From Owenia fusiformis (lineage: Eukaryota > Annelida > Polychaeta > Sabellida > Oweniidae), in contig CAIIXF020000011.1 in NCBI GenBank assembly GCA_903813345.2, positions 34,216,166 to 34,280,165 of the forward strand: 64,000 nucleotides of DNA. Direction: 5' to 3'. The notes beneath the pieces were generated by a model, which was not told the DNA's origin, made no database searches, and was given only the letters and a program-made list of their open reading frames with translations. A program made the translations under genes and the position numbers. Each line of letters starts with the position of its first letter. Within the stretch, counting starts at the first letter, position 1. Of this stretch, positions 23,392-52,516 are shown one piece after another.

Positions 23392-23790
23392 CAGTAGGGG
23401 ACAAAAATAAATCTCAACCCTCAAAAGTTGTCACAATGAGCTAAATTCTAAGTTTTGTGTCTCAAACTCTTCCAAGAGGTATAAAAATAATTCCCATTCA
23501 CTTTAAGTAGCACAATAAATGAATCCAAAGCTTCATACCTGCAAATGTTGGATAAATCCCTACCAAATCGAACGGATGTTTTCATGAATCGACATGTGTT
23601 TGTAATCCAAGGAGGATTGACTCCCAGAATGCAACATCAGGTAACCTTATTTACTCGTGACAGATTTCAAAATGGGGGAACAGCATTTTGAAAGTTGACA
23701 CTTGTCATGTTGTCACTGAGGTAAGAATTTATTTCATGTGTGACAGCATGCAATTTCCATAGCTTTTGTAATTATTTATGTCCCCCACTG
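23392..23790. mobile_element. Tc1/mariner-type MITE
   Basis: CAGTAGGGGACAAAAATAA at 23392 mirrors TTATTTATGTCCCCCACTG ending at 23790, with TA on both sides (23390-23391 and 23791-23792). Such CAGT.GGGGACA termini with a TA duplication are usual for Tc1/mariner elements. No transposase remains. Confidence 0.65.
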
Positions 23791-23944
23791 TAAGGAATAT
23801 GTTTACATCGATTGAAACATCACGACGACGCGCTGTGTTCGAAAATTAACAGGTGAGAATTTGTGTAAACGAAGGTGGTACGCAAGAGACGTATTCCAGT
23901 CATCGCTAAAGCTCTGGGGCTTTCCCTCCACTTGTGAGCACTGT

Positions 23945-24413
23945 GGGTCAATATAACCTACTTGAGATTTGTTTTGCTCATCGTATAGGAAAAGTAGTAC
24001 TTAATACACTAGTTCGCTACTTTGTAGATGTATGGCACGTATATGTGTACATGTATTGGCAATTAATGTTTGGTGATAGCTAGTAGGAGTGTCAGGGACC
24101 GCTGACAGATTATTATTTTGAACCCAAAAATTGAATTATATTTTTGGCGGTCTCAGTAAATCAATGGGGTAATCAGGTCCTACGTGCTTTTTACTGGCCC
24201 AGAAATCAATGCTCGCTTATAAATGTAGCAAGATCTTTTTTCGTTCGTGGGATATTTTTTTCACCATATAACCGAACGGGAAGTTTTTGAATAGGACTAC
24301 ATGATCTGAATGGATGCGAGGATTCGATGGGCTGGGATTTGAGAAATTATGATTTGAACTTTGCCAATTTTACATGTATTCCAATGGGTGAAAAAGTAAG
24401 TTGCTTTCTACCT
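23945..24413 (+). repeat. 469-bp direct repeat, copy 1 (empty site)
   Basis: Begins GGGTCAATATAACCTACTTG and ends TTGCTTTCTACCT. Practically identical to 25283-26023 apart from the MITE inserted in that copy. The 870 bp between the copies (24414-25282) is AT-rich with no ORF of note. Could be a segmental duplication or terminal direct repeats of an unknown element; I see no TG...CA ends to call LTRs. Confidence 0.8.
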
Positions 24414-25282
24414 AATATCAACCACATTTATTAGTGAATTTCGAGAAATATGTCGAATTTAGCCATATTTCGCATATCTTTCTATGGAACCATTTAAAGT
24501 TTTGCAAATTAACCCCTAAAATTCTGGAGACGACGATCTAAATTTTGCTGAGTCAGCAATTTTCGTTTTTTCATTGAAAACAGTACTTTTCAGCCTAAAT
24601 TGCTACATTTCTGCTCTCTTTTCAAGTAATTTGATGCAGTTCTAGCCAAATTAAAGGAAACATACCCCAAACGTTCCACAGTGTGTGAAGTTCCAACATT
24701 TTGACCCTTTAAACCCACGAAAGACCCAATTTTAAAGGGATGTATTCAGTAAACCTGCACAAAAGACAATGCTACTTTAACTAGCCATCAGAAGTTCATG
24801 AAAAACGAAAAATCAATGATGTTCAGTTTAGTAAAGTAGCAAATAGTCCTACTTATGAGAGAATATAAATCACTTAAGCAATTTGTACAACTTTAAACAG
24901 CTGTTTTAAGTAGATTAGTATCGTTATGGGCAAAAATCCCCCAAAATGGCCCAAAATTTGTCCAAAAATTCAAATTTTTCATGCTCAAGGCTGAATTATT
25001 TTGCCTATTTTGCTACATTTATCAGTGCAGTGACAAGAAGTCTTGTGGATAGCGCAACTTTTCCTGAACGTTTCTCTAATAAGATATTTTAATGACAAAA
25101 TAACTACATTTAGTCTGGAATAAATTGTCACAAAATATAATGACCCCAGGGGTCAAGAGAACCCTATAAAATCAAAAGTGCTGAGGGGATTTGAGCAAAA
25201 ATGTACATATCACTTCATTAAACCCCGAACTTTAAAATTCATATTGAACAAAATGCATATTCAGTCAACCATGACACTAATA

Positions 25283-26023
25283 GGGTCAATATAACCTACT
25301 TGAGATTTGTTTTGCTCATCGTATAGGAAAAGTAGTACTTAATACACTAGTTCGCTACTTTGTAGATGTATGGCACGTATATGTGTACATGTATTGGCAA
25401 TTAATGTTTGGTGATAGCTAGTAGGAGTGTCAGGGACCGCTGACAGATTATTATTTTGAACCCAAAAATTGAATTATATTTTTGGCGGTCTCAGTAAATC
25501 AATGGGGTAATCAGGTCCTACGTGCTTTTTACTGGCCCAGAAATCAATGCTCGCTTATAAATGTAGCAAGATCTTTTTTCGTTCGTGGGATATTTTTTTC
25601 ACCATATAGGGCGAAGGGGTGTAACGTCGACACCGTTTTGGGGTAACTTCGACATGTGGGGTAACTTCGACACCTTGTTATTTATTTGCTCTAATTTCCG
25701 ATCTAGGGGGAAGCCATGTTTTTTTTCTCGCATGGATCGAGATCTCGCGAGATTTTAATTTTTCCAGAAATCAAACATGGCGGAAAACGGAAATTCTACT
25801 TCTAATACGTAAGTGTCGAAGTTACCCCGTCCATTATGTCGACATTACCCCACACGTCGACATTACACCCCTTCGCCCTAACCGAACGGGAAGTTTTTGA
25901 ATAGGACTACATGATCTGAATGGATGCGAGGATTCGATGGGCTGGGATTTGAGAAATTATGATTTGAACTTTGCCAATTTTACATGTATTCCAATGGGTG
26001 AAAAAGTAAGTTGCTTTCTACCT
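25283..26023 (+). repeat. 469-bp direct repeat, copy 2, carrying a MITE
   Basis: Same sequence as 23945-24413, offset 1,338 bp, interrupted at 25609 by a 270-bp MITE plus its TA duplication. Ends at CTACCT, about 260 bp upstream of the malic enzyme start codon. Confidence 0.8.
25609..25878. mobile_element. 270-bp MITE with TA target duplication, proven by an empty site
   Basis: GGGCGAAGGGGTGTAACGTC at 25609 mirrors GACATTACACCCCTTCGCCC ending at 25878. Flanks read CACCATA-TA...TA-ACCGAAC, and the sister repeat has the uninterrupted CACCATATAACCGAAC (near 24263). Internally it repeats GGGGTAACTTCGACA in both orientations. A Tc1/mariner-like (Stowaway-type) origin is inferred from the TA duplication. 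Confidence 0.85.
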
Positions 26024-26283
26024 GTAGGATTTTAGCCTATCTGGGCGATAATAGAGTAAAATACTATGATGATACACAATGTATCTAAAAGTATAACTTT
26101 AATCATGCATATACTACGTTCAAACGATTCTTAGAGTATGAAATTATAACTGGAATTGTTGAAAATGATCCTACTTACCATAGTTTGTCAGCTATTCAGA
26201 TTTCTTTGGGGAGCAGCGAAATTTTCGAAACAGAAGTTGTATTCACGAAAGGTGGCGCTTTGAAAACTTCGTCTGTTTCCAAA

Positions 26284-42705
<16,422 letters not shown>

Positions 42706-44763
42706 ACTAATTATTTAAATTCTGTATTGCGACATATGTATGGCTTAAGGTGGGCTTAGTAGTGTGACTTTTGGATATGGTTTTGAATGTGTATGAATGC
42801 TTACACAGACAAGTTTATAACCAGGAGTACATTGTTTAAAACATCTTTAGTAATTCCTAAGTCTGAGTTCCTATTTATGATGTGCTATTTCTGATTATTC
42901 ATGATATTATTTATGATGTCATGATTTCCATGGTTACATCTACAAAAATTTCTTAATTACAAATGTTTTTCAAAATAGATCCCAGATGAGTCATTCTAGT
43001 TGGCCTACATTAAGGGGAGTCTCATGCACTATGTCTTTTGCTATGGGTAAATACTAAGTTGCGATAATGTACATACGGACACACGAAAGCAACAAAGGTA
43101 ACATAAGAATGAATCTAAAATATTACAAAATTGCTAAAGCAAAATGGATTTTAATTCTACTAGAAATTCTACAATGGTCAATTACACAAACTACTGTCAT
43201 GTTTTTCGTCATAAAATTAATAAAATTCTCTCGAAAAATAACATCACATTTAGCTTAATAATTGAGAGTGCTTAGTCTTAGTCATCATCTGATCATTTGA
43301 CTCAGTTTTGGACTGAAGCTGTTCACAAACTATCACCAGCATGGAAAAAGCCTTTATATCTTGTTTTTCTCTCATTCTCTAATACTAGCTATAGCTAAAT
43401 GGTTGTATAATTAAGCACTTTTGAAGTTGTGAATTTTTGTTCCGATATTTACACACTTATGTATAGAAGGAAAGTTTAATATACAACAATGCTTTACTTT
43501 ACAGTAGTACATACATGTAGTTTTATAGATATATTTGTAATGATTAAGCCATCTTATTTATTTATTTATACATATTGTAAATGTAATTTTAAACTACAGC
43601 TGAATACTGTACTCCTGGTTAATTTCGCAAGATTGATTTTCACGAATTTTGACAAATCACAATTTTGTGGATTTCACAAGTTTATATTTCATTATTCTCT
43701 GATACCTCAAGCCATTTGTTGCAATTTTAGCACAATCACGAAAAGCGTGAAACTAAATCGCATGTGAAAAATACCGGGAGTACTTGGTCATCAACACATT
43801 GTAATACATAATGTTGATGGTAACCATATATTATGCCTGATATATCATTACTAAAAATATACAATGTTCAATAAAAAATAAGCACGATCTGCTGTGGAAA
43901 CATCACTTCACATTCACAATGATAGAACATATATTTCAACAAAATGTTACAATAAATATGTTGTCCAGTATACTGAGATACAAAAAGAAATATAGTGAAA
44001 TTATATAGTGAAATTACAAAAGGACATAAGTTATTTGTTTGTTTACGAGATAGGCTAGTCTCTTAATCTCACCAGTGTTCTTGATAATGATTTGACTTTG
44101 TCATTTTTAAGAGAGACCCAAGAATGCCTCAATTTAAAGATCAATACCAGTAAACACTTATATAACTAACTTAATAAAATAATTTGCAAATAACTAAAAC
44201 TTTAACTAAAACTTAACTGCTGTTAGCATAAGTCTTATTATATGTGAATCTTATTTTTTTCATGGCTCTTAGGTTAAATTTTAGTACTTGTGATGCAGTT
44301 ACTGTCTCCTTAAAACATTCAAACCTACGTAAAGTGAATGGTACTGGATTCAGTGAAGTCACCACTCTAAGAGATGTTCACATTACGGTACATACTATAT
44401 CTAATACATCATGTACATATAACTATTAAAAGAATGAAATTCAACCAGAGGCGTTTTTGCAAGGTTTTGCAATATTTTGACCTGCATAAGCACCTATATA
44501 ATTCTTTAGTTTTTCACTCAACTGCAAACTTGAAATTATCAAATTGATGAGGATAATTTTTTCAATGATTCTAAAAAAACATTCATCAGTTGTAAAACAT
44601 AGAATTCATATTGTGAAGTGAGGAATAATTTCAGAAAACATAGTGCTATATTGTTTGGTAGGGTTTGATGCACTGCAGGTATTGCTTCGCTAGTTGGTGC
44701 ACGCAATGTTCATAATTTACATGCATCAATTTGTCAGTGAAAGTGCAAATTGACTGCTCAGAT
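42706..44763. other. Intergenic between convergent malic enzyme and fibrinogen-domain genes
   Basis: 3' UTR space of two convergent genes. AT-rich, with AATAAA-type signals scattered (for example near 43870). No ORF, RNA or repeat that I can support. Confidence 0.4.
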
Positions 44764-47700
44764 TTATTGCTTTCTTATCATCATTCTTGTTGTAGGTCCA
44801 TTATATTTTGGACCTTTGGAAGCATCAAAATTATCCCTTAAATCCCTTAGGAGGTTTACTCCATTAAGTGCACACTTGCAAGGATCATAAGATTCCGTGT
44901 GCTTTGTGTACCACCAACCACCTTTGCATGCCTTAGCTGCCTTTGAAAACTCACCTCTGTCATTTGTCGAAAAGTAAAATGTGCGATCTGGTGTATAAAA
45001 GGATTCATATTGGTTACTGGAAAGTCTGAAGCAATCCGTTGCGTTGCCTTCGCTTTTTGTTTGGAGCCAAATTGATTTTTTCCTGATAGGCTCAACAGAC
45101 ATGGGCCCTATTAGTTCCTTCTCCGAAATGTGGAAATAAGTTGTGTTGAAATAATCGTGCTTCTGTTTAGGTTTGTAAGATCCATAGTTTGTGAGAAAAG
45201 GTTCATGTAGTAAAACGTAGAAGTGCTTGTAGTCGATGAATTCATAGGTTCCCATTCTGTCCCAGATCTGAAACATACAAATAAGAGTCCCATACTACAC
45301 TATATGTATACATTTTGTAAACACTGAACACCTCTCCTCCTAATTCCATTTGAATTAATTATACTGAATATGAGTAACATAAAATATATGGGGTTATTTC
45401 ATAATAACAGGTAATAGAATTGATATTCATATATTATATACAAAAGAGTGAGTCAGAAAACCTTTAACATATAACATCTATGTCCTTTAAGCATACATCT
45501 ACCTCTATTCTCAAGACAGCAATTTCCATGATGGCCCAGATATTTTCCAGTCCCCACCAGAATTCTCCTTTCAGATCTCCAAAGCCTTTTGAGTAATCTT
45601 TCCATGGTCGATCAAAGTCTAATGCTCCATCAGTGCGAGTTTGAATAACTGTCCAATCTCCTTCAGCGTCAAAATAACATCGCATTTTTACAGCAGGAAA
45701 TTTAGGGTCGTATTGAATGTTGTAAACCCCTAAAAACAATATCAAGTAAGATGTCAGTCCAAAGAAACAGACTGCAAAATCTGCAGTAACAGAAATGGAA
45801 AAAGCATTTCAATTAACAACAAACTCAGTAAGGTAGTTATCATCAAACGCATTATTGTAGTTATTATAGTCACAATATATTTATAACTTCACCTCACTAC
45901 GGGTGAGCCAAAAAGGGTAATGCAAACAAATGTTTAAGGTCATTTTACAAAACATGCTCCAAATGCCAAAATATGCCACGTGTGGGTGACAGATGACTGA
46001 GTTATTAACATTTATTTGGTTACCTTTTTTGGCTGGAGCTGTAGTACAATATTAGATTTATGACCCATTCCATGACCAATATATGAATTAACAACATAAC
46101 GCTAAACATTACATGTTTGGCATGTTAAAAAGCACAACAACATTGTATTTAAGGCTGATCACCTTCATGTTTTGCATTGCGTGGTATCTTCATTGCTTCC
46201 CTAACTGCCTTGCAGCTCTTTTGTATGGGACGTACCTTTATTTCTACATTTTCAAGGCCCAACATCATTTGTCTTTTCCAGCTGTACCACCACATACCTT
46301 CCAAAATTCAAATATATTTTGGACATGATGATATTATAGCAGTTTCTGATTTAATTTTAACCTCTAGCAAATACACTAGGGTATTAGGCACCAAAAATGG
46401 CCATTTTTTAGATCTATACCTGTCAAAAATTGGAGTTCCACTTCTTTGAATATCCCATTACATATACAGGGTGTCCCGAAAGTATGGGGCTCCCCCTAGG
46501 CAGACATATACCAGTGTCGTCATAGTATGTATCATATATCATTTTAAAGCTCACACAAAGTTACATTGATTCACCAAGTATCATGGTTCAACTCTCAAAT
46601 GTGAAAAAATCACAGGCATTTCAAAATTTAGTGTTTGGTCAAAATGAAGTTCAATTTTACACCAAATCACTAGTCAATGTGTCCTTCCGGGCCATCGTAA
46701 CAGCAGCAATTCTTTTCGGGTCAGATGGATATTGAGTTGGAAAAAGAGAATGGTGAGGGTAGAAACTCTAAGGAAACTCTTCTAAAGTGCCTTAATAGGT
46801 TTTAAGAGGGTTATAAAATTCCACACCCCTATTTGAAGGGCTTTTAAGGTCATATCTGAAAATAATTGGTGCTGTTAACATGGCCAAGGGGGGACTCATT
46901 GACTAGTAATGTGGAGTAAAATTGGACTTTATTTTGACAAAACACTAACTTTTAAAATGACTGTAACTTTTTCCCACTTGGGAGTTAAACCGTGATACTT
47001 GGCACATCAATGTAACTTTGGATAAGCTTTAAAATGATATATGAGACATACTATGAGGACACTGGAATATGTCTGCCTATACAGAAAATCAAATTTTCTC
47101 ATAAATTAACTCACTTAACCATGCAGAGTAAAACACAATTTATATCCAATATCCTACCTTTTATGAAAGAATGATTGTTATTACTTTGAGTTTTCTTATT
47201 CCTTTTCCTTTTATTAGTACCACTGTCCAAATTGCCATTATAACCATTTACATTCAAATCTGTGCAGTTTGTATACCACATTCCTCCTCCAAACATCTCA
47301 GCACAATTCGCATCCACAGCAAAGTCATTGTCCCTATCATGAGTACTGAAGCGTACACAAGGAGGATCAACATGTCTCAGGCCCAAAGGATCAAAATCAC
47401 CAATGGTATTAACACAAAGCTCATAATTGTTGGCCTCATTTTTAATAGTTACCCCATTATAAATTGCACTCCTATAATTGTTAGGCTTATTTCTGTTTCC
47501 TTTCTTGAACCATGCCTCAATCAACATCATCATTGGCGTTGTTTGGTTTTCAAATATGTCATATATGTTGTCGTTTCCTAACCAGAAGCTTTCACCATCT
47601 TGGAAACCAGTTTTGTACGTTTGCCAGTTGTAATTCATTGATTTCGTCCCGTCATTTTTCTGGATGACCGTCCAGCCTCCAAACTTGCCATTTGCCTCAG

Positions 47701-49350
47701 GCTGGTCACAATAAACTTTGATTTTCCTTTTGGTGTTGTTCGTGCAAGGTGCAATTATATACCAACCTAAACACGAACCAACTTACATGTACATGATTAG
47801 TTGTCAATTTTTGAAAATTAAATTATTAATTTTTAATTGTTTTCACTGAAATCATAACTTATTTACCAGACTTTTCAATGAGCTCTTTGAGCTGATATTC
47901 CATGTTACGCACACAGAAAAAACTGTTACACTTTACAGTTTACATATTTACTTTTATGATTTTCTTCATGTATGACTTTTTTAATCAACAAACATTCATT
48001 CAACATATTTTTGTTAACTTAAGAAAAACAGTAGAACCTATCTAAGTGGAAGGCCTTTGGTATCTCTAGTAAGCGTTCCACTTGGGAAGTGTTACACTTA
48101 TAGAGGTTCATTTAACATTAAGTAATTTGGTCTTTAGACTCAAAAAAGTGTTCCACTATCAGAGGTGTTCCACTTCTAGGTGTTCAACTTTACTGATTTC
48201 ACTGTACCAAGTTTTTGATCATCATCTAAATTTACTCTGTGCCTGATAAATTAATGTGTCACCAAGATTTCAACTGCATTTTTAGTTTAAGGATTTAAAG
48301 GTGGATTCCCAATCCAATCCACCTTTTAATCCTTAATCATTTTTAGCATTTGATTTGTTATTTACCTTTCTCGAAATTATCATCAGGATTATTTGCTAAA
48401 ACTCCTAAGCAATCCTTAGAGCTGAACCTCCCATCAGGGATGTACTTCAACGCCTTCACTTCTTTATGAGTTAACTTGAAGGTATCCTTTGTGACGTATT
48501 GATTGGGGTCAGCCATATTGGAAGATTTTGGTTTGGAGCCTCCGTCAACTATAGAAACATGACGTGACATAGTTTCAGAAATAAGAATAGGGTGAAGTAC
48601 ACGTAAAGTGTGAATACAGTTTTTTCAAAATGACGGTCAGTTTTGGATTACCCTAAAGGTCAGAACTTAGATGCTCCTGATCATACAGTCATATGCTAAG
48701 GTTAACTTCTTGACTAAAATCATTCTAAAATAAATACTTGGAATGTTTTTCACTCAATATATTGTAATTTGTAATCTATATGATAATTCATTGTGAAGAA
48801 TTTTGTAAAATTCAGCCAGATTTGTATAGTTTCTTAATAGGTGAATAACGCTGACATAATAGATGTCACCCTTGTTTGTCTTTGATTTTCTTGGGCCAGA
48901 CCTCCATTCACTTCAATGCTAGAAACTTTAAATAATCACTTAATTTCATGATTTATCAAAAAGTGTTGGTTGAATCTGTCTGAAACTTGAATGGCATACT
49001 GTTGGATGACACTGTCAAAGTATATATTGTGATTAAACATGAAAATGTTGGTTGTCATACAAATAAGCCAAGGTTTTAATGAATTTTTGCATCGCACCAA
49101 TGGAGATTTTGGCCCAAAAAAAAAGTGCAAATCTCTTAAAATCCCATGAAAAAAACGAGAATTAGTGAGATTTCAAAGCTATTCAGAAATTCCTCTAGGC
49201 CTATTGGCAAAAAAGCCCAAAAGGTGTGGAAGATTCAAGTTGATTTTTACTATTTCCCCATCCCCTATGGATTCCCAGATCCATTCTTGTTTTAAAGTGC
49301 TTACCTCGATATATTAGAAGTAGGACACTGATCAGTGAGATTCCCTGCAT
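44764..49350 (-). CDS. Secreted protein with two fibrinogen-related domains (5 exons, complete)
   Basis: Exons, in transcript order: 49350-49305, 48548-48366, 47766-47158, 45729-45503, 45267-44764. Phases agree; 1569 nt, 522 residues. Exon 1 is a hydrophobic signal peptide (MQGISLISVLLLIYR). Exon 2 gives a polar linker and the first Cys of domain 1 (SSKDC). Exon 3 holds domain 1: GWYIIAPC, VYCD, FGGWTVIQ, SFWLGNDNIYDIF, FSTHDRDNDF (calcium-type DRDND loop) and CAEMFGGGMWYTNCTDLNVN. It then breaks off into a basic NKRKRNKKTQ linker instead of the usual domain end. Exons 4-5 hold a divergent domain 2: GVYNI, DWTVIQTRTDGALDFDRPW, GEFWWGLENIW, FSTNDRGEF, CKGGWWYTKH; it lacks DRDND and several cysteines. 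Fibrinogen-related lectins bind acetylated sugars or act in innate recognition in invertebrates. Ligand unknown. Confidence 0.85.
46467..47080. mobile_element. TIR element of the TACAGGGTG family (fibrinogen-gene intron 3)
   Basis: Starts after TA with CAGGGTGTCCCGAAAGTATG. From GGCAGACATATACCAGTGTC (about 46500) the arms pair with sequence ending at about 47080 over ~180 bp, by eye above 80% identical. The right side lacks the last ~30 bases of the terminus, so the copy is truncated. Confidence 0.65.
47767..49304. other. Fibrinogen-domain gene introns 1 and 2 (outside exon 2)
   Basis: Unremarkable AT-rich intron sequence on both sides of exon 2 (48366-48548). A short inverted pair around 48297-48345 (GGATTTAAAGGTGGATT / AATCCACCTTTTAATCC) forms a small hairpin. 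Confidence 0.4.
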
Positions 49351-49910
49351 CTTAGATTACATGTAGTGGTAACTTCATCACTGTTAAAGTGTATGACAAT
49401 ATGTTATAATCATAAGATATTTCTGGGACAAATTGTTTATGTTCCTATGCCAAAACATTAGTAGAACAAGGCTATATCAGTATCAGGGCCACGTAAAAAG
49501 AAATTTGAGAAGCCCAAGTTCCAAATTAATCAAATCATATCTGGTGAAGAATAACAATAATTGGTTGAAGTGTTCCCTTATCCAGAATGCCTGATTTAAA
49601 AAAGTAATCCCCCTTGACCAATCAGCATAGAGAGATCTAAAGGAGAGGTCATCAGTCAAGATGGGATAGGTCCATTTGATTCTGTAATGTAAACTTTTTC
49701 AACATGTTATTTTTAGGGATAATATTGAAGGCCATTAGGTCAAAATAAAATAAAAACAATTTAGGGCACGCTGACCAGCAATTATAGAAATAATCTCCTC
49801 CCTAACCAAATTATTCTTTGCAACATAATCAATTGTTAAAACCATGAAGAACAACAGACTTCTTAAAGGTAAAATCAGATAGTAAACAACTTTTGCAAAC
49901 ACTTATCTTA
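49351..49910. other. Upstream of the fibrinogen-domain gene
   Basis: About 560 bp between that gene's start codon and the giant inverted repeat, presumably containing its promoter. No element recognised. Confidence 0.35.
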
Positions 49911-50943
49911 ATAGCGGGGTCAGATGTCCTTTTTTTGTTCGGCTTTTTCAGGAAAGCAACAAACTTGGCACAGTTGTAGAATCATATGATCTGAGTAAAA
50001 AATGATTTCAGGGCAAGTGATTTGGGGTGGTCTTCATGGATTTTTTAGCCTCTGACCCCCCGCCCCTACCAGACTGGGAGGGGTATATTGTTATAATTAA
50101 ATAAAAATGGTTTTAAAGTATTTTTCATTAAATGACTTCATTTGGTGATTGCTTTGGGCCTTGAAATTGTGTAAAACCCAATTGAGAAGTTGTCTGTAGC
50201 AAGAAAAACTCATTTTAACCCAATTATCTAAGAATAATTCGTTGTTTAAAGGGCCAAATACGGAACATCCAGTACTGTATTTCAAGAATGTGATGTCTGA
50301 TAGTCTTGAAAAAATTCATAGTAGTAGAGGTTTAAGTGTTTATCACAGATAGAAAATATACCACGGATGGCTCATGTATTTTTTGAGAAAAAAATTCTCG
50401 AAATTTCAATTTTTAAGTGCATGCAGCTCAGGGGTAACCTTATTTTACCTTAATAATTTTTAAAATATACAATGTATGCATCTCATATGAGGTCAAAATG
50501 ATGCATAGAGTATTGTTTTGTCATATTATTCCTAATAAGATGTAAAAAATTATTGGAAATTTTTCAAAAATCCATATTTTCATTTTCGCTTCTAAAAGGC
50601 CAGGGGTAACCATATTTTACCTTAATAATTTTCAAGATATGTAATATATGCATCTCAAATTAGCTCAAAATGGTGCATATAGCTTTGTTTTATCAGATTG
50701 CCCTTGATTAGATGTAGAAAAATGATTTTACATTTCTTAAAAATCTAAATTTTCATTTTAGCTTATTGTGGCCTATGGGTAGCCATATTTTACCTGAATA
50801 ATTTTCAAAGTACAAGACGTATGCATCTCAAATGAGCTTTAAAGGGTTTTTTAATCTTCTTTTGTCATATACTATTTCTAGGGAATGTAAAAAATGTTTG
50901 GAAACTTGAAAAATGATATTTTCATATTAGGCCATAAGAATTA

Positions 50944-51359
50944 AATTCTCTGTTTTGCGTCCTGGCAAAATCCAAATCATGCAAGGGTACAAGGAAAACA
51001 AACACAAACTCAAAAAAAACACAAACTTGTTTGCTGAGAAATGTATACATTTTATGGGCATTAAAAGGAATGACATACCAATTTGCAGTGATACAAACAC
51101 AGATCTATACATTTATACAATATATTTAAATATAGGTATTATTCAAGGGTAAAAATACAAAAAAATACACAATGTATGCCCAAGTAATCAATAACACTGT
51201 CAATTTTGACGCACATAAATTTATCCGCCATTTCGTCTGATTCTGATTGAATGAAATGCGATGTTACTTTCAGACCCTTGTGGTTGCTATTTGGATGTGT
51301 TTGCTTTTTTCTGATTTACTCAAAATCATGCAAGCAAGGGGACGCAAAACAAAGAAACT
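50944..51359. mobile_element. ~416-bp TIR element inside the left arm
   Basis: TTCTCTGTTTTGCGTCC near 50946 mirrors GGACGCAAAACAAAGAAA near 51340-51357. AATTA occurs immediately outside each end (50939-50943 and 51360-51364), a possible 5-bp target duplication. It also pairs AAATCATGCAAG internally. Interrupts one ~175-bp unit of the host array. Confidence 0.55.
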
Positions 51360-51989
51360 AATTATTACGGCCTTAGCGTTTGATGCCATTTTACCGTAAT
51401 AATTTAAATAAAGATATGTCACACTTGTAACTCAAACGAGCTCAAAATGTTGATTAAAGTCAAGTTTTGCCATTTATTCCTTCTGAAATAAGAAATAATG
51501 ATTAAAAAAATCATAAAAAATCTCAACATCCATTTATTTATTTATATAAAGAATCACAACATCCATTTATTCCTTTTTAGTACCAGTAGCTCAATACTGT
51601 GCTATAGTTTTATCGAGCTCTTTTCTAAGATTTGAAAATGTTTGACAGTCCAGTTTATACTGAGTAGTAGCATTGTTAAGATTCTGTGTATAATCATTTG
51701 AAAATATAATCCAAATCCATAAAACATAATCAAAACAGGTCAGGATTTATAGATTCTGACAGTCTCCCCTACGGCTACATAGCCCAGAGCAAATGAGATG
51801 ATTTCAAACATTTGCATATGTTCCCTCAACACTCCTTAAACATCAAACAAGTTTTTTGCATGCCTTGGATGCAACATCTTTTGTTATTATACAGATATCC
51901 GCCTCATAGGACCTACATTTTCATATGTTGTGGCCTCAGTATCAGCAGTGGGAGTAGTCCAACCACATTCATGTGGTGATAGAAACTGT

Positions 51990-52325
51990 GGGTTAGAATG
52001 CATCAGAATAACAAATGACTCTACAACTGCAATGTTTCTAAAAAAAGATTCAAAGTTTAAAAACAACTGCAATAGCTCTGGGTATACACCTTCCATTCCT
52101 TCAAATCAGATGATTTAGAGAAGTAGTAGAATGCAAAGGTGACATATCAAATCCAGTGATTGCATGAAAAATTGGGAGGGCTAAACTTTGGTCATGGCCA
52201 AGTGGTCTTGTAATATTGTGGGCAGGTAGGTATTGGAAGGATTTCCCCTTACCATATGCAATCCAAAATGACATTTTCAGTTTTTCAGCACAAGTTGCCA
52301 CCAGGATAAACCACATCAAAATCAA
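51990..52325 (-). pseudogene. Degenerate transposon-type protein fragment, left copy
   Basis: Minus-strand frames include YLPAHNITRPLGHDQSLALP followed by IFHAITGFDMSP, and beyond a stop, EGVYPELLQLFLNF. They follow a pattern I associate with uncharacterised repeat-borne proteins of invertebrates (LG....LP.FHA.TGCDTTSAF..KGK...W......PE). Stops and the change of the CD motif to FD show decay. Function unknown. Confidence 0.4.
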
Positions 52326-52516
52326 CTGTTAAGCAATGATTGAAGCAGTCTCTGGTATGGAGAAATATCCTTGATGGCACCTAAGACATTGCATTACTTG
52401 GTCACTATCATCTTGCCATGTTCTTGAGGGTTTCAGTGTTGATGCCTGGAAGGAGGACAGCTCCCTCTTGTTCCCACTACATCTTGGATTGCATTTGGTA
52501 AAAGAAAATCCATTCA

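Noticed and set aside
23945-26023. LTR retrotransposon with 469-bp LTRs.
   Set aside because: Repeats lack TG...CA ends, there is no primer site or gag-pol sequence in the 870 bp between them, and no target duplication is visible.
26185-26283. Upstream extension of malic enzyme exon 1 starting at TTG.
   Set aside because: No ATG in that stretch, and the ATG at 26284 begins a plausible mitochondrial presequence.
47171-47581. Plus-strand open frame of 136 codons opposite the fibrinogen-domain exon 3.
   Set aside because: Shadow of the minus-strand FReD coding exon, which has clear motifs and splice sites.
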